From NCBI GenBank assembly GCA_016792625.1, contig JAEUKK010000116.1, positions 246,113-310,112 on the forward strand: a DNA stretch of 64,000 nt, read 5' to 3'. Of the stretch, positions 56,457 through 64,000 are shown piece after piece. The notes beneath the pieces are model-generated. The model saw only the letters and a program-made list of their open reading frames with translations. It was not told the DNA's origin and did no database searches. The position numbers and the translations under genes were made by a program. The DNA comes from Deltaproteobacteria bacterium. Lineage in GTDB: Bacteria; Myxococcota_A; UBA796; UBA2385. Position 1 is the stretch's first letter. Every line of letters begins with the position of its first letter.

Positions 56457-57173
56457 GTGCACGCCCTCTTGCTCCCCCTCTGGCTCCTCTGCGCCGCCGC
56501 GTGCAAAGACGCCCCGAAAGAGGGCGCCTCCGACGGGGGCGCGCTGCCCGTTGACAGCGGCGGCGCCGGCCCGTCCGGCGGCGGCGACACCGGCTTTGTG
56601 ATCGGGCAAGACACCTTCGCCAGCGGCGCCCTCGACGAAGAGCCGGCGAACGTGCTCTGGCTCGTGCACCACGGCGAGTGGTCGATGAGCCCGGTCGGCG
56701 GCCCCTACACGGCGGTCACCGGCCTGTTGCGGGTGCTCGAGTTCATCGACGGCGACGTCGATCAGCCCTGGTGCATGGTGGTCTACTCGATGGTCGGCGA
56801 GTCCGTTCCGGTCGAAGATTACGCGGGCTGCCTCACCTGCGACTATGCCTTCGAGGTCACCTTCTTCGTGACCATCGACGGCGGCGAGCGCCCCCTGTCC
56901 GACGCCGAGCCGCTCGACACCGGCGGCACCTACGACCCCGATGACCTGCTGCCCGTCTTCGGCCTCGAAGAGTGCCGCTCGCCCGACCTGCCCGCCGACG
57001 GCACCGTCTGGCGCATGGGCTGGTCTGAGCTCGATGAGCTCGTCTACATCGACTACGGCAACACCGGCACGTGGATCCCTTGGTACGCCGGCGACCGCGA
57101 CTTCGACGAGATCATCTTCGATTGGTCGCGCACCTACGGCTTCGACGTCCCCGAGATGGAGGAGGAGGAGTGA
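56457..57173 (+). CDS. Lipoprotein of unknown function
   Basis: 238 residues if the GTG at 56457 is used. A longer in-frame start exists but would place the signal peptide far inside the protein. The signal (MHALLLPLWLLCAAAC, Cys 16) is followed by a Gly/Ser/Asp linker. The rest has acidic loops and four cysteines (WCMVV, GCLTCDY, EECRS), plus an acidic C-terminus (EMEEEE). No family was recognised. The stop overlaps the next ATG by one base (TGATG), behind a strong GGAGGAGGAG. Confidence 0.65.
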   Translation: MHALLLPLWLLCAAACKDAPKEGASDGGALPVDSGGAGPSGGGDTGFVIGQDTFASGALDEEPANVLWLVHHGEWSMSPVGGPYTAVTGLLRVLEFIDGDVDQPWCMVVYSMVGESVPVEDYAGCLTCDYAFEVTFFVTIDGGERPLSDAEPLDTGGTYDPDDLLPVFGLEECRSPDLPADGTVWRMGWSELDELVYIDYGNTGTWIPWYAGDRDFDEIIFDWSRTYGFDVPEMEEEE

Positions 57174-58402
57174 TGCCCACCCGCTCTTCCAATCTTCGCG
57201 GCGTCAAGCTCCGCACGGACCTCCGCACGGACCTCCGCACGGACCTCCGCACGGACCTCCGCGCGGACCTCCGCACGGACCTCCGCACGGACCTCCGCAC
57301 GGACCTCCGCGCGAGGCTCCTTCCCGCCGGCCTCCTCCTGTTCTCGGCGTGCGCAGGCAAGTCGGGCGACGACAGCAAAGACGCGGCTGAGGTCGATCTC
57401 GGCGCGCCGGCGCCCGACCTGGTGCTCCCCGACCTCTCCGACGTCGACCTCGAGGCCGTGTGGATGGAGGCGATGCAGGCCGTGCTCGCCGCCCGGGGCA
57501 CGAACATCTGGGCCGGCAGCACCCGGGCGCTTGATCGCCGCTTTGAGGGCTGCCCCGATCTGTATGTGGGCGCGCCCCCTGAGGCCGACCTCGACGAGGA
57601 TGACGAGGCCCGGGGTGATGGCCTCTCCTGGTCCGACTACTGCGAGACCTCGGGCGGCCTCTACTACCGGGGCTACCAGCACTGGCGGGGCGGGGCCTCG
57701 CTGCAGGGCGACCCAGCCTCGGACGCAGGTCGGGTGAGCGACGCGCGGCGCACGCTGCTCGGCGATGGCACCGTCGGCGACTCCCAAGACACCTTCTTCG
57801 AGTTCCGCGGCACGGCCGAAGACACGCTCTACCGCGTTGAAGCGGGCGATTACCAGCGGTGGAGCTGGTCGAGCAGCGTGGTGGGCACCGCGACCGGCTC
57901 CGACATCTTTGAGCCGGTGAGCAGCCCGCTGGCCGGCGGCCTGCGGGCCGACCTCTACATGGCCTCGGCGGGCGGCGACGCGAGCACCATCGAGCTGCGG
58001 GGCGACGCCTACTTCTTTGAGCGCCGCTTGCAGGACCGCTTCGACAGCGTCTCGCTCGACGTGTCGATGGTCGGCCCGCTCAGCGCCGGCCCCGAGGACT
58101 GCACGCTCGAGCCCCGCGGCTGGATCGGCGTGCGCGACTCCAACGCCTGGTGGGTCGACGTCGTCTTCCAGCCCACCGCAGACGACGACCTGTCCACCGC
58201 CGACCCCGACGACACCTACACGGCCTGCGACGGCTGCGGCACGCTGTACTTGCGGGGCCTCGACCAGACCATCGAGCTGGGTCAGGTCTGCACGGACTTC
58301 TCCGCGCTCTGGGCCGACCCGCTCCTGCAGCCGGTGGCGCCCGAGACCTTCATCTATGTGGTGCGCGAGCTCGACCCCGACGACCTGCCCCCCGCCGGCT
58401 GA
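57173..58402 (+). CDS. Lipoprotein with eight-copy LRTD repeat in its signal peptide
   Basis: 409 residues, ATG at 57173 directly behind GGAGGAGGAG and overlapping the previous stop by one base. The N-terminus is abnormal: after MPTRSSNLRGVK it repeats L-R-T/A-D eight times (residues 13-44) before a hydrophobic core and lipobox (LLFSAC, Cys 60). The n-region is thus about 48 residues with alternating positive and negative charge, far longer than usual. The mature part is acidic, with a strand-rich core and cysteines in ACDGCGTLYLRG. Function unknown. It is part of the plus-strand run to 62536. Confidence 0.75.
   Translation: MPTRSSNLRGVKLRTDLRTDLRTDLRTDLRADLRTDLRTDLRTDLRARLLPAGLLLFSACAGKSGDDSKDAAEVDLGAPAPDLVLPDLSDVDLEAVWMEAMQAVLAARGTNIWAGSTRALDRRFEGCPDLYVGAPPEADLDEDDEARGDGLSWSDYCETSGGLYYRGYQHWRGGASLQGDPASDAGRVSDARRTLLGDGTVGDSQDTFFEFRGTAEDTLYRVEAGDYQRWSWSSSVVGTATGSDIFEPVSSPLAGGLRADLYMASAGGDASTIELRGDAYFFERRLQDRFDSVSLDVSMVGPLSAGPEDCTLEPRGWIGVRDSNAWWVDVVFQPTADDDLSTADPDDTYTACDGCGTLYLRGLDQTIELGQVCTDFSALWADPLLQPVAPETFIYVVRELDPDDLPPAG
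57209..57316 (+). repeat. 12-bp tandem repeat encoding LRTD
   Basis: The unit ctccgcacggac is present eight times without gaps from 57209 to 57304 (one copy reads ctccgcgcggac), plus a diverged ninth to 57316. All lie in the signal-peptide coding part of the lipoprotein gene. Twelve is a multiple of three, so copy-number change alters protein length, not the frame. Confidence 0.95.
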
Positions 58403-58483
58403 GCCGCCCCCCTGTCATCGACCTCCGCTTCCCGATCTTCGCCCCTTCTGTCTCTCCCCGTGGCCCGCAACCCAGAGGCTCAC

Positions 58484-60118
58484 ATGCGCAAGACCCTCCT
58501 TCTTCTCTCGCTGGCGCTCGCCGCCAGCTGCGCCACCGAGGCCCCCGAGGCTGAAGAGGTCCATGGGGTCCAGCTGCTCGCCCCGCGTGAGCGCCTGATC
58601 CGCCTCTCGGTCGACCTGCGGGGCGTGCACCCGTCTGAGGCCGAGCTGGTCGCCATCGAGCAGAACCCTGAGCTCTACGAGGACTTCGTCGACCGCTACA
58701 TGGCCGACCCTCGTTTTGTGGCCCGCATGGGTGACCTTTTCAACGAGACCCTGCTCACCCGCACCGGCGACACCTACGGCATCATGGTCGACGGGGCCTC
58801 GGGCGCGCAGGTGGCGCGGGCGGTGGGCGATGAGGCGGTCAAGTTGGTCGAGCGCATCGTCGCCGACGACCTGCCCTACTCTGAGCTGGTGCTGGCCGAC
58901 TACACGATGGCCAACCCGGTGCTCGCCGCCGCGCTCGACCTCGACTACCCCGCCGGCCAGACCGGCTGGGAGCAGGCCCGCTACACCGACGGGCGGCCCC
59001 ACGCCGGCGTGTTGACCATGACCAGCTTCTGGCTGCGCTACCCCTCAATGGGTGGCAACGCCAACCGGCACCGGGCCAACGCGGTCAGCCGCACCCTGCT
59101 CTGCGACGACTACCTCGCCCGGCCGATCGTGCTGAACCGCGCCGCGGTCGACCAGCTGACGATCAGCCCAGAGGAGGCGATCTCGACCAACGCCTCCTGC
59201 CAGAGCTGCCACAGCACGCTCGACCCGCTCTCCGCTCACTTCTTCGGCTTCTTCATCCCCGACGACGAGGAGTTCACCGAGGACCCGCTCGTCTACCGCC
59301 CCGAGCGCGAGCAGGGCTGGCGCGACTACGCCAACCGGCCGCCGGGCTACTACGGCCTGCCCACCGCCCATGTGGTCGAGCTGGCCGAGGCGATCGCCGT
59401 CGACAGCCGCTTCCACGACTGCGCCGTCCAGACCGTCTTTCAGGGCCTGACCCAGCGCACCATCTCCGACCTCGACTGGGAAGAGCTGGCCCCCCACCGC
59501 GCCGCCTTCATCGACGGCGAGCTGCGGGTGCGCCCGCTGGTCCGCTCGGTGGTGACCTCGCCCGAGTACCTCGCCGCTGCGGTGGTCGATGAGTCGCTCC
59601 AAGAGCGCATCCCCGGCACCAAGATGGTGTCGCCGAGCCAGCTCAGCGCGATCATCGAAGACATCACCGGCTACCGGTGGGACTTCGCCGGCGAGGACCT
59701 CACCACCGCCCAGGCGGGCGGCGTGCCCGTGCTGCTCGGCGGCATCGACGGCCGCAGCGCCCGCGCCCGCACCTACCAGGCCTCGGTGGGCGCGGTGCTC
59801 GTGCACGAGCGTCTCACCTGGAACGCCGCCTGGGACGTCGTGCAGCGCGACTTCGCCCAGCCCTCGGGCGCTGACCGCCTCCTCCTTCGCTACGTCAACG
59901 CCAACCAGGGCCCCGATGAGGCGCCTGAGGCCTTTGAAGAGCAGGTGCGCTTCCTCTACCTCCGCGTGACCGGCGTCCCGCTCCCCGCCGACGCGGAGGA
60001 GATCGCCGCGCTCGGTGAGGTCTGGCGTGACCTGCGGGCCATCGAGGGCTCTGGCGAGCGCGCGTGGGCGGGCGTCCTGAACGTCGTCCTCCGCGATCCT
60101 TCCGTCCTCTACTACTGA
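58484..60118 (+). CDS. Lipoprotein with DUF1588-like CxxCH segment
   Basis: 544 residues from the ATG at 58484, with AGAGG five bases upstream. The signal (MRKTLLLLSLALAASC, Cys 16) predicts a lipoprotein. The N-terminal half contains LYEDFVDRYMADPRFVARM, typical of DUF1592-like regions, and the middle has NASCQSCHSTLDPLSAHFFGF, a CxxCH that fits the DUF1588 pattern and could bind haem c or just metal. Proteins of this kind, common in planctomycetes and myxobacteria, usually accompany DUF1552 or DUF1501 proteins. The Tat-exported DUF1501 gene follows 29 bp downstream, so the two probably form one secreted system. Their reaction is not established. Confidence 0.8.
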   Translation: MRKTLLLLSLALAASCATEAPEAEEVHGVQLLAPRERLIRLSVDLRGVHPSEAELVAIEQNPELYEDFVDRYMADPRFVARMGDLFNETLLTRTGDTYGIMVDGASGAQVARAVGDEAVKLVERIVADDLPYSELVLADYTMANPVLAAALDLDYPAGQTGWEQARYTDGRPHAGVLTMTSFWLRYPSMGGNANRHRANAVSRTLLCDDYLARPIVLNRAAVDQLTISPEEAISTNASCQSCHSTLDPLSAHFFGFFIPDDEEFTEDPLVYRPEREQGWRDYANRPPGYYGLPTAHVVELAEAIAVDSRFHDCAVQTVFQGLTQRTISDLDWEELAPHRAAFIDGELRVRPLVRSVVTSPEYLAAAVVDESLQERIPGTKMVSPSQLSAIIEDITGYRWDFAGEDLTTAQAGGVPVLLGGIDGRSARARTYQASVGAVLVHERLTWNAAWDVVQRDFAQPSGADRLLLRYVNANQGPDEAPEAFEEQVRFLYLRVTGVPLPADAEEIAALGEVWRDLRAIEGSGERAWAGVLNVVLRDPSVLYY

Positions 60119-60147
60119 ACGCCGACCCCTTAGGCCTGGAGCCTCCC

Positions 60148-61425
60148 ATGCGCAGCCTCTCCCGCCGCCGCCTGCTCCTCGATGGAGCGGCGCTCTCCGC
60201 CCTCGCCAGCTTCGGCTGGCGCCCCTCCATGGCCCGCGCCGCCCAAGGCGAGCGCAAGTTCTTGTTCTTCTACGCCGGCGGCGCCTGGGATCCGGCCGCC
60301 GTCTTCGACCCGCACCACGGCTCGGATGGCGTCGACCACCAGCAGGACAGCTACACCCGCGAGCTGGGCGCCCTGCGGCACACCGCCAACGACCTCGAGA
60401 TGGAGGCCGTCGGCCGCTTCTTCACCCGCTGGGGCAACCGCGCCGCCATCGTCAACGGCATCGACGCGCACACCGTGGGCCACGACACGGGCATGCAGAT
60501 GACCATGACCGGCACCTCGGCCGACAACTACCCCGACTGGCCGACGGTCCTCGCTTCGAAGGGCCGTGGTGAGTATCCGCTCCCCCACGTTGTTTTCGGT
60601 GGCCCGAGCTATGGCGGTCACCTCTCGGGCGCGGTCGTGCGGGCCGGCGGCGGCACGCTGCTCGACCTCATCGACGGCAGCATCGTCGGCACGGCCGACC
60701 GCCCGGCCCCCCGCCTCGCCGAGCCCAGCGAGCGTGTGCTCGACGCCTATGTCTATGATCGGGTGGCGAAGTTCAGCGGCAAGCACGCGGTCCGCCCGGG
60801 CCTGACCCGCCAGCGCACCTCGGCGATGCTCGACAACTTCGACCGCACCGTCGAGATCGAGGGCCGGCGTTTTGAGGCCGGCCTGGGCGCGCTCGAGAAC
60901 TCGATGCTCGACCAGGCCATCAAGGCCACCGAGCTGATGCGCCTGGGCCTGTCGCGTACGGCGATGGTGTCCATCCCCGGCGGCTGGGACACCCACGGCG
61001 GCAACGACCCGCAAGAGCTTCAGTTCAACGACTTCTTCGAGGCGCTCGACAGCCTGATGGAGCACCTCGCGAGCACGCCCGGCACTTCGGCGCCGTTCAT
61101 GATCGACGAGGTCGTCATCGTCGCGCTGTCCGAGTTCGGCCGCACGCCGAAGTTCAACGGCTCGATGGGCAAGGACCACTGGCCCTACAACTCGAGCCTG
61201 GTCATCGGCTCGGGCGTGCGCGGCGGGCGCAGCCTCGGCGCCACCGACGGCGCGCTGGTCGGCCGCAAGGTCGACTTCCGCACCGGCTTGGCGAGCGACA
61301 CGGGTGAGGTGCTGGGCAGCGAGCACGTCGGCGCGGCACTGCTGAAGTTGGGCGGGGTCAACCCGGCCGACATTCTGCCCGGCGTGCAGAGCTTCGACGC
61401 GCTGCTCCGCGACAGCGCGCGCTGA
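60148..61425 (+). CDS. Tat-exported DUF1501 protein (alkaline phosphatase/sulfatase superfamily)
   Basis: 425 residues, ATG with GGAG upstream. The twin-arginine signal MRSLSRRRLLLDGAALSAL is followed by an Ala-rich cleavage region (ARAAQ). DUF1501 features include KFLFFYAGGAWDP near the mature start, GIDAHTVGHDTGMQMTMTG, SIPGGWDTHGGND and VALSEFGRTPKFNGSMGKDHW, with the Asp and His residues that bind the metal in this superfamily. Tat export suggests folding with a cofactor or metal before transport. It is paired with the DUF1588-like lipoprotein upstream and followed by a cytochrome-like lipoprotein 89 bp on. Confidence 0.88.
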   Translation: MRSLSRRRLLLDGAALSALASFGWRPSMARAAQGERKFLFFYAGGAWDPAAVFDPHHGSDGVDHQQDSYTRELGALRHTANDLEMEAVGRFFTRWGNRAAIVNGIDAHTVGHDTGMQMTMTGTSADNYPDWPTVLASKGRGEYPLPHVVFGGPSYGGHLSGAVVRAGGGTLLDLIDGSIVGTADRPAPRLAEPSERVLDAYVYDRVAKFSGKHAVRPGLTRQRTSAMLDNFDRTVEIEGRRFEAGLGALENSMLDQAIKATELMRLGLSRTAMVSIPGGWDTHGGNDPQELQFNDFFEALDSLMEHLASTPGTSAPFMIDEVVIVALSEFGRTPKFNGSMGKDHWPYNSSLVIGSGVRGGRSLGATDGALVGRKVDFRTGLASDTGEVLGSEHVGAALLKLGGVNPADILPGVQSFDALLRDSAR

Positions 61426-61514
61426 TCCCTGCGCGGCGCATCCCCGGCCCCAGGCTGGGCCGCGCCTGTCATGGGCCAGGCGGACTGATCTGCATCGGGA
61501 GGAGGAGGGGTCGC

Positions 61515-61895
61515 ATGTGGAGGTGGTTCGCCGTCGCCTTGGTCATGGGCTGCGGCGCCAAGGCGGAGGACTCGGCCCCGGACGCCGATCCGTGCGGGCG
61601 CCAGCCTGCGCTGGACTGGGACAATTTCGGCAAAGGGTTGATGGACAAGCACTGCAATGGCTGTCACTCCAGCCTCGTGGACCGCGACGCCCGCAAAGGG
61701 GCCCCTTTGGGCGTCGACTTCAACACCTACGCCGGTGTGCTGGAGTTCTCCGACCGCATCGGCGCGCGCTCGCTGGGCGACACGCCCACGATGCCGCCCG
61801 GCGGCGGCCCTGACCTCGAAGAGCGGGCCCGCCTTGAGGAGTGGCTGCAGTGTGCGGTGGCCGCCGACCGGGCTGCCCTCGCGGAGCAGCGGTGA
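61515..61895 (+). CDS. Small cytochrome c-like lipoprotein
   Basis: 126 residues, ATG behind GGAGGAGGGG. The lipoprotein signal is MWRWFAVALVMGC (Cys 13). A single haem-binding CNGCH lies at 47-51, and a possible axial Met is in PTMPPGGG (Met93). The size and spacing fit a mono-haem c-type cytochrome of the small, Fe-S-free kind seen with DUF1592-type proteins. It should act in electron transfer in the periplasm. The stop overlaps the next start by four bases (GTGA). Confidence 0.85.
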   Translation: MWRWFAVALVMGCGAKAEDSAPDADPCGRQPALDWDNFGKGLMDKHCNGCHSSLVDRDARKGAPLGVDFNTYAGVLEFSDRIGARSLGDTPTMPPGGGPDLEERARLEEWLQCAVAADRAALAEQR

Positions 61896-62536
61896 GCGCC
61901 CTGCGCGCCCTGGGCGCCTTGGGCTTGCTCGCCGTGGTGGGCTGTCAGCGCGACTACCGGGTCGGTCTGCAAGAAGAGGACAAGGTCCCCGTCGCCACGC
62001 CCGACACGGGTGAGCTCGACGATGACGCGCCAGACTGGGCCGACTGCGGCCGTGGCTGGCGGGGCGCGTACTTCAACCACCGCCCAGACCACCTCGACTT
62101 CGGTGAAGACAGCCCGACCGAGCCGCCGTTTGCGCCCGACTTGGTCGACTGGTGGGACGAGACCTACGCCGCTTTTGAGCGCTACGATGCGAGCCTCGAC
62201 ATCGGGCCGGGCTTTTGGCCGGTCGACGAGGGGATCGAGGGTGACCCGGCGCTCTTCGCCGTGCGCTGGACCGCCTGGGCCTACGTGGAAGAGCAGCTCC
62301 CCGCGACGCTGTACCTGACCGCGAGCACCGACGTCTGGGTGCGCATCGGCGACCAGGTGCTCGCCCAGGCCCACAGTGAGGGCGAGGCGGTCAGCGACAC
62401 CATCACCCTCGACCTGCCGCTGGGCCAGACCCCGGTCGAGGTCAGCTTCGCCCACCGCCGGGGCGACAGCGCCGTGGCGCTCCGTTGGGTCGGGGAGCAT
62501 GTGAACCTCTGCTACCCCGAGTTTGGCGGCCGCTGA
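61892..62536 (+). CDS. Lipoprotein with PA14-like domain
   Basis: 214 residues, GTG start overlapping the cytochrome stop. The lipoprotein signal ends in VVGC (Cys 18). An acidic Thr/Asp linker follows. The domain from about residue 50 to 205 resembles PA14: GWRGAYFNHRPDHLDFG, a beta-strand series with LYLTASTDVWVRIGDQVL and IPVEVSFAHRRGDSA-like features (here TPVEVSFAHRRGDSAVALRW), then a final strand. PA14 domains bind carbohydrates or mediate surface interactions. It is the last gene of the six-gene plus-strand run. Confidence 0.75.
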   Translation: MSALRALGALGLLAVVGCQRDYRVGLQEEDKVPVATPDTGELDDDAPDWADCGRGWRGAYFNHRPDHLDFGEDSPTEPPFAPDLVDWWDETYAAFERYDASLDIGPGFWPVDEGIEGDPALFAVRWTAWAYVEEQLPATLYLTASTDVWVRIGDQVLAQAHSEGEAVSDTITLDLPLGQTPVEVSFAHRRGDSAVALRWVGEHVNLCYPEFGGR

Positions 62537-62838
62537 GCGCCCGACGGCGGGGGAGTTGTCCTCGCCGACGGGCGGGCGCGCTCCGACCGCTCCGCGCGAA
62601 CAGCGGCGGGCAAGGCCAAGGGGCCTCCGGAAAGTGTGCCTTTGAGCGTGTTAGTTCCGGGTCGCCGCCCGAGGTCCGCTCGCCGAAGTCCTCGGGTGCT
62701 AAGGTCCGCGGGGGAGTCGAGCCGTCGCGCCCGTCGTGGTGGTGTCGCCCTGATTACATCTTGGTGCAGACGGCGCGGTCGGCCTTGGGCTCCAATGGGG
62801 CTGGGTCGACCCCCCTGACCTCGAGGCTGGTGCCACCG
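62537..62838. other. Intergenic region with a hairpin, no gene seen
   Basis: The stem gcccgacggcg (62539-62549) pairs with cgccgacgggc (62563-62573) with one mismatch, around a 13-base loop, just after the stop at 62536. It may be a terminator without a T run. The remaining stretch holds no convincing gene; the region before 62839 should contain a promoter. Confidence 0.45.
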
Positions 62839-64000
62839 ATGATCGTCTCCTGCCCCAGTTGCTCCACCGGCTACAAGCTCGACGAGTCGCGCATCACCGG
62901 TCGCGGGGTGCGCATCACCTGCCCCAAGTGCAAGCACGTCTTCGTCGTGTACAAAGAGGCGCCCGCCCAGCCCATGCCCAAGGCGCAGGCGAGCGCCTCA
63001 CTGGTCGAGGCCGCAGAGGACGAGCGCCCCGCCGACCCGGACGGCCCCACCTCCTTCTTCCACACGGGCGCGGGCGGCCTGCGCCCCGCCGACCTCAGCG
63101 CGCCGACCCGCGCGCCTGCTCCTGCGCTGCCGCCGGCCCGGGCCGCCGAGCCTGCCGCTCCTCCGCCCGCTCCTCCGCGCGCTCCTCCGCCCGCTCCTCC
63201 GGCCCAGCCGCCTGCGCCGGTCCGCGCCCCGCTCGACGTGCACGCCCTCGACTTCCGCAAGGTGGGCATCCCGGCGTGGAAGGTGAAGGGGCGCATCGGC
63301 TTGGTGTTCGACTTCAACGACTTCAAGACGTTGAGCCGCTACATCGCCGATGGGCGCGTGACGCCCTCGGACCGCCTGAGCCACGACGGCAAGACCTGGA
63401 CCGAGATCGGCGCGCTGGGCGACCTTGAGGCCCACTTCGTCAAGGTTTACCAAGACGCCGAGGACGCGCTGGCCGCTGCGGCCGCCGCCAAGCTCGAGGC
63501 CTCCGCCGCGACCGCCGAGGCCTTCAAGGATGACGAGCCCACCAACATCATGGGCATGTCCGGCATGGACGACGAGGTGGTGAAGAACCTCGCCGCGCCG
63601 GGGCCCTCTCCGCTGGCCTCGTTTCAGGCCTCAGCGCCCGCGCGCATCCTCCCGGGCGCCGATCTCAACGCGCTGGCCGCCGCGGCGGTCGAGGCCGAGT
63701 CCCGGGCCGAGCGCCCGCCCCGTGAGCCCGAGGGGCCCCGCTTCGTTGACCCCTTCGAAAAGAAGCGCGCTGAGGGCAAACCCAAGGCCGCGGCGGCGGG
63801 CCCCAGCAAGCAGGGCGCGGGCGGTCCGCCGCCGGGCCCCAAGCCAGCGCCCAGCGCGGGCCGGTCTGCGCCCCCGCCCGCGCCCAGCCGTGCGCCGGCC
63901 GCCCTCGGCGCCTTCGCGCTGCTCGCCCTCCTCGCGGCGGGCGCGTGGTGGTTCACCCGGCCCGAGGCGCCGGCCCCCAGCCCCGCGCCCACGCCCGCCC
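62839..64000 (+). CDS. Zinc-ribbon / Pro-rich membrane protein, C-terminus beyond window
   Basis: 387 codons are visible and the frame is still open at base 64000. The start (ATG at 62839; a GTG at 62830 is an alternative) gives MIVSCPSCSTGYKLDE, the MJ0042-type zinc ribbon of many myxobacterial regulatory proteins. Its ligands are C5, C8, C28 and C31. A Pro/Ala-rich stretch (about 85-130, PPPAPPRAPPPAPP) is followed by a conserved globular domain, KGRIGLVFDFNDFKTLSRYI (about 152-171), of a GYF-like or similar small fold. More low-complexity sequence leads to a single membrane helix (ALGAFALLALLAAGAWWF) near residue 360. The topology and zinc ribbon suggest an intracellular sensor-like N-terminus. 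Function unknown. Confidence 0.8.
   Translation, partial: MIVSCPSCSTGYKLDESRITGRGVRITCPKCKHVFVVYKEAPAQPMPKAQASASLVEAAEDERPADPDGPTSFFHTGAGGLRPADLSAPTRAPAPALPPARAAEPAAPPPAPPRAPPPAPPAQPPAPVRAPLDVHALDFRKVGIPAWKVKGRIGLVFDFNDFKTLSRYIADGRVTPSDRLSHDGKTWTEIGALGDLEAHFVKVYQDAEDALAAAAAAKLEASAATAEAFKDDEPTNIMGMSGMDDEVVKNLAAPGPSPLASFQASAPARILPGADLNALAAAAVEAESRAERPPREPEGPRFVDPFEKKRAEGKPKAAAAGPSKQGAGGPPPGPKPAPSAGRSAPPPAPSRAPAALGAFALLALLAAGAWWFTRPEAPAPSPAPTPA

Noticed and set aside
57209..57316. Phase-variable on/off repeat
   Set aside because: The 12-bp unit keeps the frame, so gain or loss changes length only.

Overview
The window is very GC-rich throughout (by inspection well above two thirds G+C; not computed) and looks like the chromosome of a member of Myxococcota or a close relative. 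Supporting signs are the many small lipoproteins with acidic, Gly/Asp/Thr-rich linkers, choice-of-anchor D and MopE-type Asp-rich repeats, a MYXO-CTERM-like Arg-rich C-terminal tail, a DUF1588-like plus DUF1501 pair, and an EF-G whose G1 region matches the EFG1 type described from spirochaetes, planctomycetes and deltaproteobacteria. No rRNA, tRNA, insertion sequence, prophage or CRISPR array was seen. Coding density is high; many genes overlap by 4 bp (GTGA/ATGA) or 1 bp (TGATG), and GTG and TTG starts are common.

Layout. 1-4313: surface lipoproteins (anchor-D and YfaP-like domains, a PPC-like protein, a Big_5-like protein). 4366-6182: fatty-acid-hydroxylase-type membrane enzyme coupled to a flippase-like membrane protein. 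6192-8818 (minus): THUMP-type rRNA methyltransferase and M32 carboxypeptidase. 8942-17199 (plus): Pro-rich protein, an XPD/DinG helicase with an N-terminal PD-(D/E)xK-type domain, a patatin-like protein, a DCC thiol-oxidoreductase-like protein, an ABC-2 export permease and a Ycf46-like AAA ATPase. 17196-18856 (minus): cupin-like, small membrane and secreted proteins. 19021-23991: two paralogous alpha/beta-hydrolase lipoproteins around a GT-C-like membrane protein, then a helical protein. 24265-24655: a degenerate 42-bp tandem repeat array. 24693-26833 (minus): a two-gene Septu-type anti-phage system (PtuA ATPase, PtuB HNH nuclease). 27044-31516: lipid-precursor genes pssA and gpsA (divergent), then a class II aldolase with an apparent microcompartment encapsulation peptide and a GT-C-like protein. 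31556-37604: TldE/PmbA-like protein, metallophosphatase lipoprotein, a P-loop ATPase-SLOG fusion and EF-G. 38072-47587: secreted proteins, a TonB-C-like protein, UvrD/PcrA helicase, GlmU and a GAF/HD-GYP phosphodiesterase. 47705-52565: a 4-hydroxybenzoyl-CoA reductase-type molybdenum enzyme (fused gamma-alpha subunit and separate beta subunit) interrupted by an inverted MYG1 gene. 52580-62536: a second surface/secreted block (beta-helix and MopE-repeat proteins, then a six-gene plus-strand run with lipoproteins, a DUF1588-like protein, a Tat-exported DUF1501 protein, a cytochrome-c-like lipoprotein and a PA14-like lipoprotein). 62839-64000: start of a zinc-ribbon/Pro-rich membrane protein that leaves the window.

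Housekeeping functions (phospholipid and UDP-GlcNAc synthesis, translation elongation, DNA repair) are interleaved with envelope-associated accessory genes. The most unusual items are the Septu pair next to a minisatellite, the aldolase with a putative encapsulation tail but no shell genes nearby, the ATPase-SLOG fusion, the nuclease-helicase fusion, the split aromatic-CoA reductase and a lipoprotein signal peptide containing an eight-copy LRTD repeat.
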